Assembly: GCF_010122465.1 (NCBI RefSeq)
Contig: NZ_WLZY01000001.1
Span: 961,000-1,024,999 of the forward strand
DNA length: 64,000 bases
Reading direction: 5' to 3'
Source of the DNA: Phytoactinopolyspora mesophila
GTDB taxonomy: Bacteria; Actinomycetota; Actinomycetes; Jiangellales; Jiangellaceae
The notes under the pieces are model-generated. The model did not search any database and had not been told where the DNA came from. It was given only the letters and a program-made list of their open reading frames with translations. Shown here piece by piece: positions 25,789 to 35,600 of the stretch. How positions within the stretch are numbered: the stretch's first letter is position 1; each line of letters opens with the position of its first letter. Position numbers and translations under genes: made by a program.

Positions 25789-26652
25789 ATGGCCTGGACT
25801 CTGCCCGAGATGTTCAAGACCGAGGGCGGAACCGTCCGGTGGGCGCGGCTTGGCGACGGGCCGGAACCCATCGTGTTGGTGCACGGCACGCCCTACTCAT
25901 CTTTTGTCTGGCGCGACATCGCACCAGCACTCGCACTCAAACGCGCCGTCTTCGTCTTCGATCTGCTCGGCTATGGGCAATCCGACCAGAGCGCGGACCA
26001 GGATCTGACCCTGGCCGCCCAGGCACGCCGATTCGTGGATCTTCTCGCGCACTGGGAGCTACATCGTCCCAGCGTGGTCGCCAACGACATTGGTGGCGCC
26101 ATCGTGCTGCGCGCCCTCCTCCTCGACGGAGCCACCTACAACGATCTCACCATCTTCGACGCGGTCAGCGGCGGCGACTGGGAACGTGGCCTGTTCAAGC
26201 TACTGCGCGCCCATCCCGCGGTGTTCGATCAGCTTCCCGGCTACGCGCACGAGTCCCTCGTCATCAGCCACCTCAACAACGCCACCCACCGCGGTTTCTC
26301 GCCCGACGTGATCAGCGCGCACCTCTCTCCTTGGCTCGGACCCACCGGGCAGGCGGCCTTCTACCGCCAATACCGTCAGCTCTCCCAGTCCGACACGGAA
26401 CCGTACGAGGCTCTACTCGACCAGGTCGCCGTACCGGTCAAGCTGCTCTGGGGACGTGAGGACCGGATCCTCCCGCCGGAGTATGGCACCTGGTTGCATG
26501 AACGGATCCCCCACGCCGAGCTGCACTGGGTAGCCGATGCCGGACACCTGTTGCAGGAAGACGCGCCGGCGCAGCTGCTCTCCCATCTGCTCGCAGGCTT
26601 CGCCGGCGACGGTGAGACGGGTCCGTCGCGTGTGCCGCCGACCACCACCTAG
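25789..26652 (+). CDS. alpha/beta hydrolase with an aspartate nucleophile
   Basis: 287-residue soluble hydrolase. Oxyanion motif VLVHGTPYSSFVWRD, nucleophile elbow VVANDIGGA with Asp100 instead of Ser, acid D225 (WGREDRI) and base H253 (DAGHLLQED). An Asp nucleophile is typical of haloalkane dehalogenases and epoxide hydrolases. The halide-binding Asn and Trp of haloalkane dehalogenases (HGNP, DWG) are Thr and Ile here, so an epoxide hydrolase or another ester/C-X hydrolase is more likely. GAGAGGA precedes the ATG. The gene is convergent with the ABC permease gene; the two stop codons overlap by three bases. Confidence 0.87.
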   Translation: MAWTLPEMFKTEGGTVRWARLGDGPEPIVLVHGTPYSSFVWRDIAPALALKRAVFVFDLLGYGQSDQSADQDLTLAAQARRFVDLLAHWELHRPSVVANDIGGAIVLRALLLDGATYNDLTIFDAVSGGDWERGLFKLLRAHPAVFDQLPGYAHESLVISHLNNATHRGFSPDVISAHLSPWLGPTGQAAFYRQYRQLSQSDTEPYEALLDQVAVPVKLLWGREDRILPPEYGTWLHERIPHAELHWVADAGHLLQEDAPAQLLSHLLAGFAGDGETGPSRVPPTTT

Positions 26653-27461
26653 GCTGTGACGTCCCGTGTCGTGAGACGAGCCCAGGCCAGCGACAGAAAA
26701 ATCACGATGTACGCGGCCTGAGTGAGCAGACCACGGTTGACGGTCTCCAGCATCATCGGCTCCCGTAGGAAGTCCGCGTACGCCCGCCAGGTGTCGGTGA
26801 GCAGCCATGGGTGCAAGCCGGACAGCTGTGGGATGGCCCCCAGAATTTGCGAGATGACCGGAACGGCGGCCGTTGAAGCCATCGCCGTCGTGGGCACTTC
26901 AGTCAGAGTCGAGATGAACACACCTATCGCCGCCAGCCCCGCCAGCATCAGCGCGGCATAGCCGGCCATGATTATTCCGCGCCAGCCGGTCTCCAGCAGC
27001 CCGATCGTCTGGCCCGAAAGCAGCGTCACGTCACCCACGGGAAAGAGCAGCGCGCCGGTCACCATCCCGGATGTCACCACCACTACGGCGGCGACGACGC
27101 CGAACACCACGCTGGACGTGTATTTCACCGCCAGCACCCGCCCGCGCGCCACCGGTACCGTCAGCAGATACCGCAGAGTTCCGCTGGCTGACTCACCGGC
27201 GATCGAGTCGCCGGACACGACGGCCATCGTCAGCGGCATGAAGAACGGGGTCAGCAGAATCAATGCGGAGAAACCCAGAAACAAGCCGTTGCTCGAGACC
27301 TCGGCCAGCAGACCACGCGCCGGCCCACCCGGGGACGACGATAACCGCAATGCGACCCCCACGATCACCGGTGCCGCCGCCAGCACGGCAAGCATGATGA
27401 CGTTTCGCCGGCGGCGTAGGACCATACCGAGCTCGGACGCAGCGAGGCTAGTGCTCAACAT
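26649..27461 (-). CDS. ABC transporter permease
   Basis: 270-residue membrane protein with six hydrophobic segments of the ABC-2 type (first helix about 20-40, then TPFFMPLTMAVVSGDSIAGESASGTLRYLLTVPVARGR in the cytoplasmic coupling region). It starts inside the last 14 bases of the ATPase gene and forms an exporter with it. Probable role is export or immunity/lipid handling; substrate unknown. Confidence 0.9.
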   Translation of the reverse strand: MLSTSLAASELGMVLRRRRNVIMLAVLAAAPVIVGVALRLSSSPGGPARGLLAEVSSNGLFLGFSALILLTPFFMPLTMAVVSGDSIAGESASGTLRYLLTVPVARGRVLAVKYTSSVVFGVVAAVVVVTSGMVTGALLFPVGDVTLLSGQTIGLLETGWRGIIMAGYAALMLAGLAAIGVFISTLTEVPTTAMASTAAVPVISQILGAIPQLSGLHPWLLTDTWRAYADFLREPMMLETVNRGLLTQAAYIVIFLSLAWARLTTRDVTA

Positions 27462-28377
27462 CGAAACCCTCCCCGGTCAGGGAGACGAAGAACTCCTCCA
27501 GGCCGGCTCGTTCAACGACGGCCTGCCGTACCGGAATACCGGCTTTGACCAGGTGTTCGACGACCTCCTCCGAGGCCGTACCCGACAGCTCGGCGCGGAT
27601 ACCGTCCGGACGAGCGACGATGTTCGCCAGATTCAGCCGTTGCAGCACGGCCATGGTGCCTTCCTGTGCCGGGGTGTCGATCCGGATCCGCACTGACATG
27701 GCGGCCCGCAGCGAACCGATGTCGTCCTGCGCCACGAGCCGGCCGTTCCGCATGACGCCCAGGTGACAGCACATCTGGTCGATCTCGCCGAGCAGATGGG
27801 AGGAGACGAAAACCGTGGTGCCCGCCGCCGCTACCTCGGACACGATCCGCCGCACCTCACGGGTTCCCTGCGGATCCAAGCCGTTGGTGGGCTCGTCGAG
27901 CACCAGCAGTTCACGCGGCTTGAGCAGGGCAGCCGCCAGCCCGAGGCGCTGGCGCATGCCCTGCGAGTAGACCCGATAGGCCTTGCCGGCAGCCGCACCG
28001 AGGCCGACCGACTCCAGGGCGGAATCGATGCGGGTGCGCCGATCGGTCCTGCGCGTGGTGCGGTCGGCCACGTCGAGGCGGATGAGGTTGTCCCGCCCCG
28101 AGAGGTAGGGGTGAAACGCCGGGCCGTCGATCAGTGCGCCCACCCGTGGCAACACGTCTGCGCCGGACAGCGGCATCTCCGAGCCGAGCATCGTCACCGA
28201 GCCCTCGGTGGGTGCGATGAGCCCCAGGAGCATCCGGATGGTGGTGGTCTTGCCGGAGCCGTTCGGTCCGAGGAAACCGTAGACCGAGCCCTCCGGGACC
28301 GCCAGGTCGACCGAGTCGACGGCCGTGTGCCGGCCAAACCTCTTGGTCAGGCCCTCGGTGGCTATCGCCGCGGTCAC
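27448..28377 (-). CDS. ABC transporter ATP-binding protein
   Basis: 309-residue ATPase with Walker A GPNGSGKTTT, signature YSQGMRQRLGLA, Walker B LLVLDEPTNGLDP and the switch histidine in VSSHLL, followed by a C-terminal extension (about 215-309) as in the CcmA/BcrA drug or lantibiotic group. The GTG start overlaps the stop codon of the LolA-like gene (GTGA); longer upstream frames run through that gene and are not coding. Operon order: LolA-like protein, ATPase, permease. Confidence 0.95.
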   Translation of the reverse strand: MTAAIATEGLTKRFGRHTAVDSVDLAVPEGSVYGFLGPNGSGKTTTIRMLLGLIAPTEGSVTMLGSEMPLSGADVLPRVGALIDGPAFHPYLSGRDNLIRLDVADRTTRRTDRRTRIDSALESVGLGAAAGKAYRVYSQGMRQRLGLAAALLKPRELLVLDEPTNGLDPQGTREVRRIVSEVAAAGTTVFVSSHLLGEIDQMCCHLGVMRNGRLVAQDDIGSLRAAMSVRIRIDTPAQEGTMAVLQRLNLANIVARPDGIRAELSGTASEEVVEHLVKAGIPVRQAVVERAGLEEFFVSLTGEGFDVEH

Positions 28378-29519
28378 ATCGCCTTTTCTTCGAGTACGTC
28401 GAGCCCGACGGCGCCCAGCAGCAGGCGGCCGTCGTTCAGCCAGAGTGCCGAGAACAGCCTGCTCTCGAAGCCCAGCCCGGTGCCGTAGGCCCCGGACACC
28501 GGCTGCATTTCCGCCATGAACGCCTCGACCAGCCCGGACAGGTCGCCGAACTCGTCCGTGCCGGCCATCAGATCGTCGATGTGCGCGGTGAGCGAGTCCA
28601 GGTCGAAGCCGGACACCACCAGCACCGACATCCACTGATCCTCGATCAGTTCAGCGTCGAGTTCTTCCTCGGCCGGTTCGCCCTCCGGATGGGCCGCCAG
28701 CCACCCCAGATCGAACTCCTCGACAGTGGCACCAGGCGGCGGAGTGAACTCGAACACCGACTGGTCCGGCTCGTCGAACGAGACCGACGTAAAACCGACC
28801 TCGACAGCGGGATCGCCGCCGTCGGCGCTGAAGATCCGGACGCGCAGCGGCACGCCGTATTCGCCGTCGATGGCCACCCGGACCGAGCCGATCAGCGAAC
28901 GATCGTCCTTGGGACTGGCCACCAGCTCGTACGCGGCCCGTCCAGCCACCGTAGCCGTGCCGTCGACCTCGATGTCGGTGGTGGGCTCGACGAACCGCAA
29001 CGCCAGTTCGGCGAGCACGTTGGTGGGAAGCTCCGCCATCGGTTTTCGATCTGGGTGCTGCTCCTTGGCGTCTTCCAACTCGGCGACGGTCTGGTGCATG
29101 ACCACGTTCTGATCGCTGTTCCAGTACCAGACGTCGTCGCCTTGGCGGATCAGGTCGGTCTCGGCGAGGTCGCCGTAGAGAGCGAGCCGGTACGTGGACT
29201 CGTCGGAGAACCACACCCGAGCACTAGTGGCGCCGCTGAGCAGGGCCAACGGAGAACTGGTCGCGCCGGCCATACTCGGCAGCTCCGGGATCCCCACGTC
29301 AGCCGAGTGCACGATCGTGCCGGCGAGCGGGACGTCGCCGGATTCGGCCAGCCCGACCAGCAGCTCGCCCGCACTCCGCTCGGGCAGCTCGGAATCCGCA
29401 TCCGCGATCATCGGCACCGCCACGGCGGTGGCCAAGACCACAGAGGCGATGGTCAGCGGCACCGTCCACGGCAGCTTGGACGAACTGAAAAAGGCGGATC
29501 GGAACGTTCTCGTAGCCAT
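28374..29519 (-). CDS. LolA-like membrane-anchored outer-surface protein
   Basis: 381-residue protein with an N-terminal membrane anchor (about 18-42, no lipobox cysteine) and an extracytoplasmic domain whose motifs (ADVGIPELPSM, VWFSDESTYRLALYGD, DVWYWNSDQNVV, FEFTPPPGATVEE) match the LolA-like/DUF2092 fold that binds lipids or carries lipoproteins. Good ribosome site (AGGGAG six bases before ATG). Coupled to an ABC exporter and divergent from a two-component system, so it may present the substrate or sense the envelope. Family assignment is by motif only. Confidence 0.78.
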   Translation of the reverse strand: MATRTFRSAFFSSSKLPWTVPLTIASVVLATAVAVPMIADADSELPERSAGELLVGLAESGDVPLAGTIVHSADVGIPELPSMAGATSSPLALLSGATSARVWFSDESTYRLALYGDLAETDLIRQGDDVWYWNSDQNVVMHQTVAELEDAKEQHPDRKPMAELPTNVLAELALRFVEPTTDIEVDGTATVAGRAAYELVASPKDDRSLIGSVRVAIDGEYGVPLRVRIFSADGGDPAVEVGFTSVSFDEPDQSVFEFTPPPGATVEEFDLGWLAAHPEGEPAEEELDAELIEDQWMSVLVVSGFDLDSLTAHIDDLMAGTDEFGDLSGLVEAFMAEMQPVSGAYGTGLGFESRLFSALWLNDGRLLLGAVGLDVLEEKAM

Positions 29520-29716
29520 CTAGATCTCCCTCTGGCAGGTTAGCGCACTACTCACTCTGCAGGCCCAGCGCTGTGAAGACCCTGAGAGGTTGGCCGCCGC
29601 CGGAACTCGCGCCATGACATAAAGAGCGAGACACTAATGCCCTCACCGGAAATACCCGCTCCCGAAATCGGGGCTTGCAACGGGGCGCCGGTGCGGGCAA
29701 GGAGGGACCTTTTTCG
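29520..29716. promoter_or_regulatory. divergent promoter region of ABC operon and two-component system
   Basis: About 200 bases between the divergent start codons. CCCGA-AA-TCGGG (29661-29672) is a small perfect palindrome. AAGGAGGGA lies just before the regulator start. OmpR-family binding sites are expected here but none is diagnostic. Confidence 0.4.
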
Positions 29717-30397
29717 ATGCGCATTCTGGTTGTCGAAGACGAACGCGGGCTCGCTCGCGCGCTGAAGCGCGGGCTCACCGCCGAGGGGTTCTCCGTCGAA
29801 CTCGCCGCGGACGGGATGGAAGGGCTCCACCTGGCCCGGGAGAACCCCTACGACGCGATCGTGCTGGACATCATGCTCCCGTCGCTCTCCGGCTACCGCA
29901 TCTGCCAAGCGCTGCGCGCCGAAGGCAACTGGGTTCCCATTCTCATGCTCTCCGCCAAGGACGGCGAATACGATCAAGCCGACGGGCTGGACGTCGGGGC
30001 AGACGACTACCTGACCAAGCCGTTCTCGTATGTGGTGCTGGTAGCCCGGCTCCGGGCTCTGATGCGCCGTGGCGCCCCGGAGCGGCCCGCAGTACTGACC
30101 AGCGGCGACCTCTCTCTCGATCCCGCGACCCGCACAGTCCGCCGCGGCACGGAAACGGTGGCGCTGACGCCTCGCGAGTTCGGTGTGCTGCACTATCTGA
30201 TGTACAAGCGTGGCGAGGTGGTCTCCAAGCTCGAACTGCTGGAGCACGTGTGGGATCCGCACTACGACGGCGACCCGAACATCGTCGAGGTGTACGTCGG
30301 ATACCTGCGCCGCAAGATCGACACCCCGTTCGACCGGAACAGCCTCAAGACGGTTCGCGGAGCGGGATACCGCCTCATCGACGACCACGTGACATGA
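29717..30397 (+). CDS. OmpR/PhoB-family response regulator
   Basis: 226-residue regulator: receiver domain with D51 (IVLDIMLPSLSGY) and KPFSY, then a C-terminal winged helix (about 130-225, TPREFGVLHYLMYKRGEVVSK, TVRGAGYRL). AAGGAGG lies ten bases before ATG. It is translationally coupled to the kinase gene (ATGA). Typical of regulators for envelope or drug responses; the divergent LolA-ABC operon is the obvious candidate target. Confidence 0.95.
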   Translation: MRILVVEDERGLARALKRGLTAEGFSVELAADGMEGLHLARENPYDAIVLDIMLPSLSGYRICQALRAEGNWVPILMLSAKDGEYDQADGLDVGADDYLTKPFSYVVLVARLRALMRRGAPERPAVLTSGDLSLDPATRTVRRGTETVALTPREFGVLHYLMYKRGEVVSKLELLEHVWDPHYDGDPNIVEVYVGYLRRKIDTPFDRNSLKTVRGAGYRLIDDHVT

Positions 30398-31803
30398 CCC
30401 CGGGACCGACCGAGATGAGCGGCCGCTCGCCCTGGTCCGTCCGGCTCAAGCTCTCCCTGCGGGCGCAACTCACCATCGCCGCGACCACCGTCGCCGCGCT
30501 GGTCCTCACCGTCGGTGGGACTCTCACGCTGATCATGCTCCAGCAGACGCTGCTGCGGGAACTGGACGAGTCCGCCCGCAGCCACGGCCATGACATCGCC
30601 GCGCTCGTCGAGGCCGATCGTCTCACCAACCCCCTACCGAGTTCGGGGGCCGCCATCGCGCAGGTCGTCGACGCCCAAGGCCGTGTGCTGGCATCGACAC
30701 CAGGCGGCGACCGGCTGGTGCCGATCCTGAGCCGGGACGATCTGGCCGTGGTGCGAGCAGGTGAGGCGATCGACATGCCCGGCACCCGGATCGGGCAGCC
30801 GGAGCCGTTCCGGGCCATAGGTATCGAGACCGGCCCTCCGGACGGACCTCAGACGGTGCTCGTCGCGGTGTCGCTGGCCGAGCAGCGGCGTACGGCCAAC
30901 TTGCTCAGGCTCGCGATCGTCGGGGCCGGCGTGGTCGTGGCCGCGGCTGTGGGTTTGCTGAGCTGGTTCGTCACGGGGCGGACGCTCCGGCCGGTCGAGC
31001 AGTTGCGCAGCGGTGCCGCCGAGATCACCGGAACCGGCGAACAACGTCTGCTGCCGGTGCCGGTCGCCCGGGATGAGCTGCACCGGCTGGCCACCACCCT
31101 CAACGACATGCTGAAACGCCTCGAGGCGGCCTCTGCCCGGCAGCGCGCGTTCGTCGCCGATGCCGCCCACGAGCTGCGCAGCCCGATCGCGGCGCTGCGG
31201 ACCGAGCTGGAAGTCGGGCTCGCCCATCCGGACGCCGTCGACCCGTACGAAACCGCCCGTGAAGCGCTCGCCGAGGTGGAGCGGATGGAGCGGCTGGTCG
31301 AAGACCTGCTGATTCTGGCTCGCCTCGACGAGCCACGGCGCCGGACGTCCACCGACGTCGACCTGCGTGACGTGACCCGCGACGTCGTCGATCAGCTGCG
31401 CGACCCCCGGGTGCCGATACGTGTCGACGCCACGGAGTCGGCCTGGGTGTTCGGGGATCCCCACGCGCTGGGCCGCTTGGTCCGCAACCTGGTCGACAAC
31501 GCGGTCCGGCATGCCGTCACCGGGGTGGACGTCGACGTCCGCAGCCTCGGCATCCTCACTGAGCTGCGGGTGAGCAACGACGGCCCGCCTGTCCCACTCG
31601 CCGACCGGGAGCGGATCTTCGAACGTTTCACCAGACTGGACGACGCCCGGGGCCGCGACGCCGGTGGCACCGGCCTGGGCTTGGCGATCGTCCGCGAGAT
31701 CGCCCAGGCGCACGGCGGGCACGTGACGGTGGGCGACGCCTTTCCCGGTGCCCGATTCACCGTCCGGCTGCCGGTCCGCCACTCCGGCACACGCCTCTCG
31801 TGA
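30394..31803 (+). CDS. sensor histidine kinase (HisKA-HATPase with HAMP)
   Basis: 469-residue membrane kinase. First helix about 20-50, extracytoplasmic sensor domain (55-165), second helix (about 170-195, GAGVVVAAAVGLLSWFVTG), HAMP (about 200-250), phosphoacceptor AFVADAAHELRSPIAALR and HATPase with NLVDNAVRHA and GTGLGLAIV. ATG overlaps the regulator stop codon. Its own stop codon forms the first three bases of a perfect 50-bp palindrome. Confidence 0.95.
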   Translation: MTPGPTEMSGRSPWSVRLKLSLRAQLTIAATTVAALVLTVGGTLTLIMLQQTLLRELDESARSHGHDIAALVEADRLTNPLPSSGAAIAQVVDAQGRVLASTPGGDRLVPILSRDDLAVVRAGEAIDMPGTRIGQPEPFRAIGIETGPPDGPQTVLVAVSLAEQRRTANLLRLAIVGAGVVVAAAVGLLSWFVTGRTLRPVEQLRSGAAEITGTGEQRLLPVPVARDELHRLATTLNDMLKRLEAASARQRAFVADAAHELRSPIAALRTELEVGLAHPDAVDPYETAREALAEVERMERLVEDLLILARLDEPRRRTSTDVDLRDVTRDVVDQLRDPRVPIRVDATESAWVFGDPHALGRLVRNLVDNAVRHAVTGVDVDVRSLGILTELRVSNDGPPVPLADRERIFERFTRLDDARGRDAGGTGLGLAIVREIAQAHGGHVTVGDAFPGARFTVRLPVRHSGTRLS

Positions 31804-31850
31804 TCATTGGCACTTGACCACCGAATTCGGTGGTCAAGTGCCAATGATCA
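31801..31850. repeat. perfect 50-bp palindrome
   Basis: 25-base arms with no loop and no mismatch; edges are TGATCA and the centre is GAATTC. The first TGA is the stop codon of the kinase gene. It can form a cruciform or, in RNA, a long hairpin, so it could end transcription of the two-component operon. The edges match the TGATC-edged repeats elsewhere in the window. Confidence 0.97.
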
Positions 31851-31869
31851 TGGGATACGCTCGGCGCTC

Positions 31870-32478
31870 ATGACCATCAGTTCCCGCAGCGACGAACTCC
31901 TCATCCGGCCGTGCACCAAGCAGTACAAGAAGATGGTCGCGGCCGCGCCGCTCTTCTTGATAGTGCCCGCGGTGGCTCTCGTCGTGCGGGAGGGCCTGCC
32001 CGCTTTCGCCTTGCTCGTGGCGACGGTGCTGAGCTGCGTCGTCATCATGTACTTCTACTTCCGGGGCGTCTACGTCGTGCTCACACCTACCGAAGTCGGC
32101 CGCTCCGGATTCACCTCGCGACGCAAGATGTGGCCCCGCACCGACGTCGCCGCGATCGTCGTCGGCCACATCTACCTGTCGATCGTCGACAGCCGAAGCG
32201 CGGAGAACGTGTTTCTGCTCGACCGCGCCGGGCGGACCATCATTCGTCTACGCAGCACCCATTGGGCGCAGGAGGACCGCGACGCGCTCGTCGCCCGCCT
32301 GGGGATAGCACCGGTCGTCCACCCGGACTTGGTGAATCCACCCGAGTTCGCCAAGGTATACCCCAAAGCGCTGCCCTGGTACGAAAGACTGAGCTTCGCC
32401 AAGATGGTGCTGCTGACCTTCGGCTTCGTCATCCTCCTGTTCGTGGTCATCGCGCTCGTCGTCGCGATGACGCTGTAG
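31870..32478 (+). CDS. membrane protein with PH-like cytoplasmic domain
   Basis: 202-residue protein: two helices near the N-terminus (about 25-65), a beta-rich middle with VLTPTEVGRSGFTSRRKMWPRTDVAAIVV that resembles the bacterial PH/DUF304-type domain, and a C-terminal helix (about 175-200). TACGCT lies eight bases before ATG (leaderless pattern), immediately downstream of the 50-bp palindrome. Function unknown. Confidence 0.7.
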   Translation: MTISSRSDELLIRPCTKQYKKMVAAAPLFLIVPAVALVVREGLPAFALLVATVLSCVVIMYFYFRGVYVVLTPTEVGRSGFTSRRKMWPRTDVAAIVVGHIYLSIVDSRSAENVFLLDRAGRTIIRLRSTHWAQEDRDALVARLGIAPVVHPDLVNPPEFAKVYPKALPWYERLSFAKMVLLTFGFVILLFVVIALVVAMTL

Positions 32479-32603
32479 CACGGCCCAGCCCACGTTCCGG
32501 CCAGGGCTCGCTCCATACGTCGCATTACTCCGCGTGGCGCCCGGAGCCTCAAATCGTGGGTCGCTGCCGGATCTGAGATAGCGCAGGGGTAAGAATGGGG
32601 CGC

Positions 32604-35075
32604 ATGGCACGCGGAACCAAGACTCCCCCACCTGAGGACTTCGAAGAGACGATCATCGATGTAGACGTGTCCGAGGAGATGCGCGGCAGCTTCCTCGAGT
32701 ACGCCTACTCGGTCATCTACTCCCGCGCGATCCCCGACGCACGAGACGGGCTGAAGCCGGTACAGCGGCGAATCCTGTTCCAGATGCATGAGATGGGTCT
32801 GCGGCCAGACCGCGCCCACGTCAAGTGCGGCCGCGTCGTCGGCGACGTCATGGGCAAGCTGCACCCGCACGGCGACGGCGCCATCTACGACACCTTGGTG
32901 CGGATGGCCCAGTCCTGGGCCATGCGGGTCCCGCTGGTGGACGGACACGGCAACTTCGGGTCCTTGGACGCCGGGCCGGCGGCCTACCGTTACACCGAGT
33001 GCCGGATGGCTGAGCCGGCCATGCTGCTCACCGGCTCACTCGACGAAGACGTCGTCGACATGGTGCCGAACTACGACGGCCAGTTCGAGCAGCCGGAGGT
33101 TCTACCGGCCGCGTTCCCCAACCTGCTGGTCAACGGTGCCAGCGGCATCGCGGTGGGGATGGCCACCAACATGGCGCCGCACAACCTCGGCGAGGTGGTC
33201 GACGCCACCCGTCATCTGCTCGTACATCCGGATGCCACGCTCGACGACCTCATGCGGTTCGTCCCGGGTCCGGACCTGCCCAGCGGGGGGCGTATCGTCG
33301 GACTCGACGGCGTCCGCGAGGCCTACGAGTCCGGGCGGGGAGCCTTCAAGACCCGGGCCACCGCGCGCATCGAGAACATCACCGCTCGCCGCAAGGGCAT
33401 CGTCATCACCGAATTGCCGTACATGGTCGGCCCGGAGCGGGTCCGCGAGCGCATCGTCGATCTGGTCAAGAGCAAGAAACTCAACGGCGTCGCCGACGTC
33501 GTCGACTACACCGACCGAAACACCAGCCTGCGCCTCGTGATCGAACTCAAGAGCGGGTTCGTGCCCGAGGCAGTGCTGGAAGAGCTCTACCGCCTCACCC
33601 CCCTCGAAGACTCGTTCTCCATCAACAACGTCGCCCTGGTCGACGGGCAGCCGCGTACTCTCGGGCTCAAAGAACTGCTCGAGGTCTTCATCAAGCACCG
33701 GCTCGAAGTGGTACGCCGGCGCAGCGAGTTCCGGCGCAAGAAAGCCGCCGACCGCCTGCACCTGGTCGACGGTCTGCTGGTCGCCCTGCTCGACATCGAT
33801 GAGGTCATCGCCGTCATCCGCTCATCTGACGACGCCGCGGCCGCGCGGGACCGGTTGATGCAGGTCTTCGATCTGTCCGAGATCCAAGCGCGCTACATCC
33901 TCGACACTCCCCTGCGCCGGCTCACCAAGTACGACCGCCTGGAGCTGGACAAGGAGGCCGAGGAGCTGCGCCGGACCATCGACGAGCTGACGGCGCTGCT
34001 GGAGGATGAGTCGCTGATGCGCCAGGCCGTCTCCGCCGAACTCGCCGAGGTCTCGGCCGCGCATGCCACACCGCGCCGCACGGTCTTGCTCGAGGACTCC
34101 GGTGTTCCCAGCCCGCGACTCCCGGCCACCGCATTGGAGGTGTCCGACGACCCCTGTCAGGTACTGCTCTCGTCAACCGGACTGCTCGCCCGCACCGCTG
34201 GTCTGGAACCGCTGGTTCCTGGTGAGAAGCGAGCCAAACATGACCTGGTGGTGTCGTCGGCGCCCACCACCGCGCGCGGCGATATCGGTGCCGTGACCAG
34301 CGCGGGACGTATGATCCGGTTGTCGGTACTGGAACTGCCGGCGTTGCCGCCCACGAGCTCTCCCACCATGGCCGGTGGAGCACCGGTGCAGGAGTTCATC
34401 GAGCTCGAACCGGGCGAGCGGCTGCTGTGCCTCTCCTCGTTCGACCCGGACTCCCCCGGCCTTGCCCTGGGCACCGCGGACGGCGTCATCAAACGTGTTG
34501 TGCCCGACCACCCGTCCAACAAGGACTCCTGGGACGTCATCCGGCTCGAGGACGGCGACCACGTCGTCGGTGCCGTACAGCTCAAAACCGGCGAGGAGGA
34601 CCTGGTGTTCGTCAGCTCCGAAGCGCAGCTCCTACGTTTCCCGGCCAGCGTCGTCCGGCCGCAAGGCCGCTCCGGCGGTGGAGTAGCCGGCATCAAACTC
34701 AGTCCCGGCGCGAAAGTCACGTACTTCGGTGCCGTCGAACCAGGCGACGAAGCGAGTGTGGTCACCATCGCGGGCTCTTCGTCCGCGCTACCAGGCACCC
34801 AGGCAGGCAGCGTGAAAGTGACTCCGTACGCAGAGTATCCCGCCAAGGGCCGGGCCACCGGTGGGGTGCGCTGTCACCGATTCCTCAAGGGCGAGGACAC
34901 CCTGTTGCTCGCGTGGGTCGGTCCGGCTCCGGCACGTGCGGCCGCGGCCAGTGGCGTCCCGGTAGAGCTGCCGGCCGAACCCGGCCGGCGAGACGGCTCC
35001 GGCATGCCGGCACCGCAGCCCATCGCGGCGATCAGCGGAACGTCTGTCGTACCTGGAGGATATGCCAATGCCTGA
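32604..35075 (+). CDS. parC: DNA topoisomerase IV subunit A (ParC)
   Basis: 823-residue type IIA topoisomerase subunit. Catalytic tyrosine about 130 in [10 protein letters not shown]; quinolone-resistance region [11 protein letters not shown] with Gly at the position corresponding to GyrA Ser83; C-terminal beta-pinwheel (about 500-810) with ISSxGxLxR-type strands. Assigned as ParC rather than GyrA because the ATPase partner is nearby at 38605 and no replication-origin genes are close. ATG 32604 is preferred over 32595 because TAAGAAT lies seven bases upstream and [15 protein letters not shown] matches family starts. Confidence 0.92.
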   Translation: MARGTKTPPPEDFEETIIDVDVSEEMRGSFLEYAYSVIYSRAIPDARDGLKPVQRRILFQMHEMGLRPDRAHVKCGRVVGDVMGKLHPHGDGAIYDTLVRMAQSWAMRVPLVDGHGNFGSLDAGPAAYRYTECRMAEPAMLLTGSLDEDVVDMVPNYDGQFEQPEVLPAAFPNLLVNGASGIAVGMATNMAPHNLGEVVDATRHLLVHPDATLDDLMRFVPGPDLPSGGRIVGLDGVREAYESGRGAFKTRATARIENITARRKGIVITELPYMVGPERVRERIVDLVKSKKLNGVADVVDYTDRNTSLRLVIELKSGFVPEAVLEELYRLTPLEDSFSINNVALVDGQPRTLGLKELLEVFIKHRLEVVRRRSEFRRKKAADRLHLVDGLLVALLDIDEVIAVIRSSDDAAAARDRLMQVFDLSEIQARYILDTPLRRLTKYDRLELDKEAEELRRTIDELTALLEDESLMRQAVSAELAEVSAAHATPRRTVLLEDSGVPSPRLPATALEVSDDPCQVLLSSTGLLARTAGLEPLVPGEKRAKHDLVVSSAPTTARGDIGAVTSAGRMIRLSVLELPALPPTSSPTMAGGAPVQEFIELEPGERLLCLSSFDPDSPGLALGTADGVIKRVVPDHPSNKDSWDVIRLEDGDHVVGAVQLKTGEEDLVFVSSEAQLLRFPASVVRPQGRSGGGVAGIKLSPGAKVTYFGAVEPGDEASVVTIAGSSSALPGTQAGSVKVTPYAEYPAKGRATGGVRCHRFLKGEDTLLLAWVGPAPARAAAASGVPVELPAEPGRRDGSGMPAPQPIAAISGTSVVPGGYANA

Positions 35076-35574
35076 ACAACATGACGCGTTCGCCGACGTG
35101 CTCGCCGCCAATCAGGAATATGCGGCCGAATTCGACCTCGGGCACCTGGTCCCCGGTGCCGCCCGCGGTCTGGCCATCGTCACCTGTATGGACTCGCGTA
35201 TCGAGCCCCTGGACATGCTCGGGCTAACCCCGGGCGACGCGAAGATCATCCGCAATGCTGGCGCTCGAGTCACCGAAGACGTGCTGCGTACCCTGGCGCT
35301 GGCCACGCACCTGCTAGGCGTCGAGCGGATCATGGTCGTGGCGCACACCAACTGCAAGATGGCCAGCGCCACCCGCGACCAGGTGATCGACATCGTCGAA
35401 CAGGCCTCCGGAATCGACGTGCGCAGTCTGGATTTCCGGCTGGTGTCCGATCAGCACGAGACACTCGAGGTCGACGTTCAGAAGATCCGTTCGTGGCCGT
35501 TTTTCCCGCCGGGCATCGCGGTGGGCGGATTCGTGTACGACGTCGCCACCGGCCGAGTGGAGCGGGTGACCTGA
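35068..35574 (+). CDS. beta-class carbonic anhydrase
   Basis: 168-residue zinc enzyme interconverting CO2 and bicarbonate. Zinc ligands C40 and D42 (VTCMDSRIEP) with H93 and C96 (VVAHTNCKM) are as in small Rv1284-like beta-CAs. The ATG overlaps the end of parC by eight bases; GGAGG is eight bases upstream, which favours 35068 over 35062. The link to topoisomerase IV is unusual but conserved arrangements of this kind occur in actinobacteria. Confidence 0.93.
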   Translation: MPEQHDAFADVLAANQEYAAEFDLGHLVPGAARGLAIVTCMDSRIEPLDMLGLTPGDAKIIRNAGARVTEDVLRTLALATHLLGVERIMVVAHTNCKMASATRDQVIDIVEQASGIDVRSLDFRLVSDQHETLEVDVQKIRSWPFFPPGIAVGGFVYDVATGRVERVT

Positions 35575-35600
35575 CGGGCCCGTCCGTGTGAGGTTATCGG

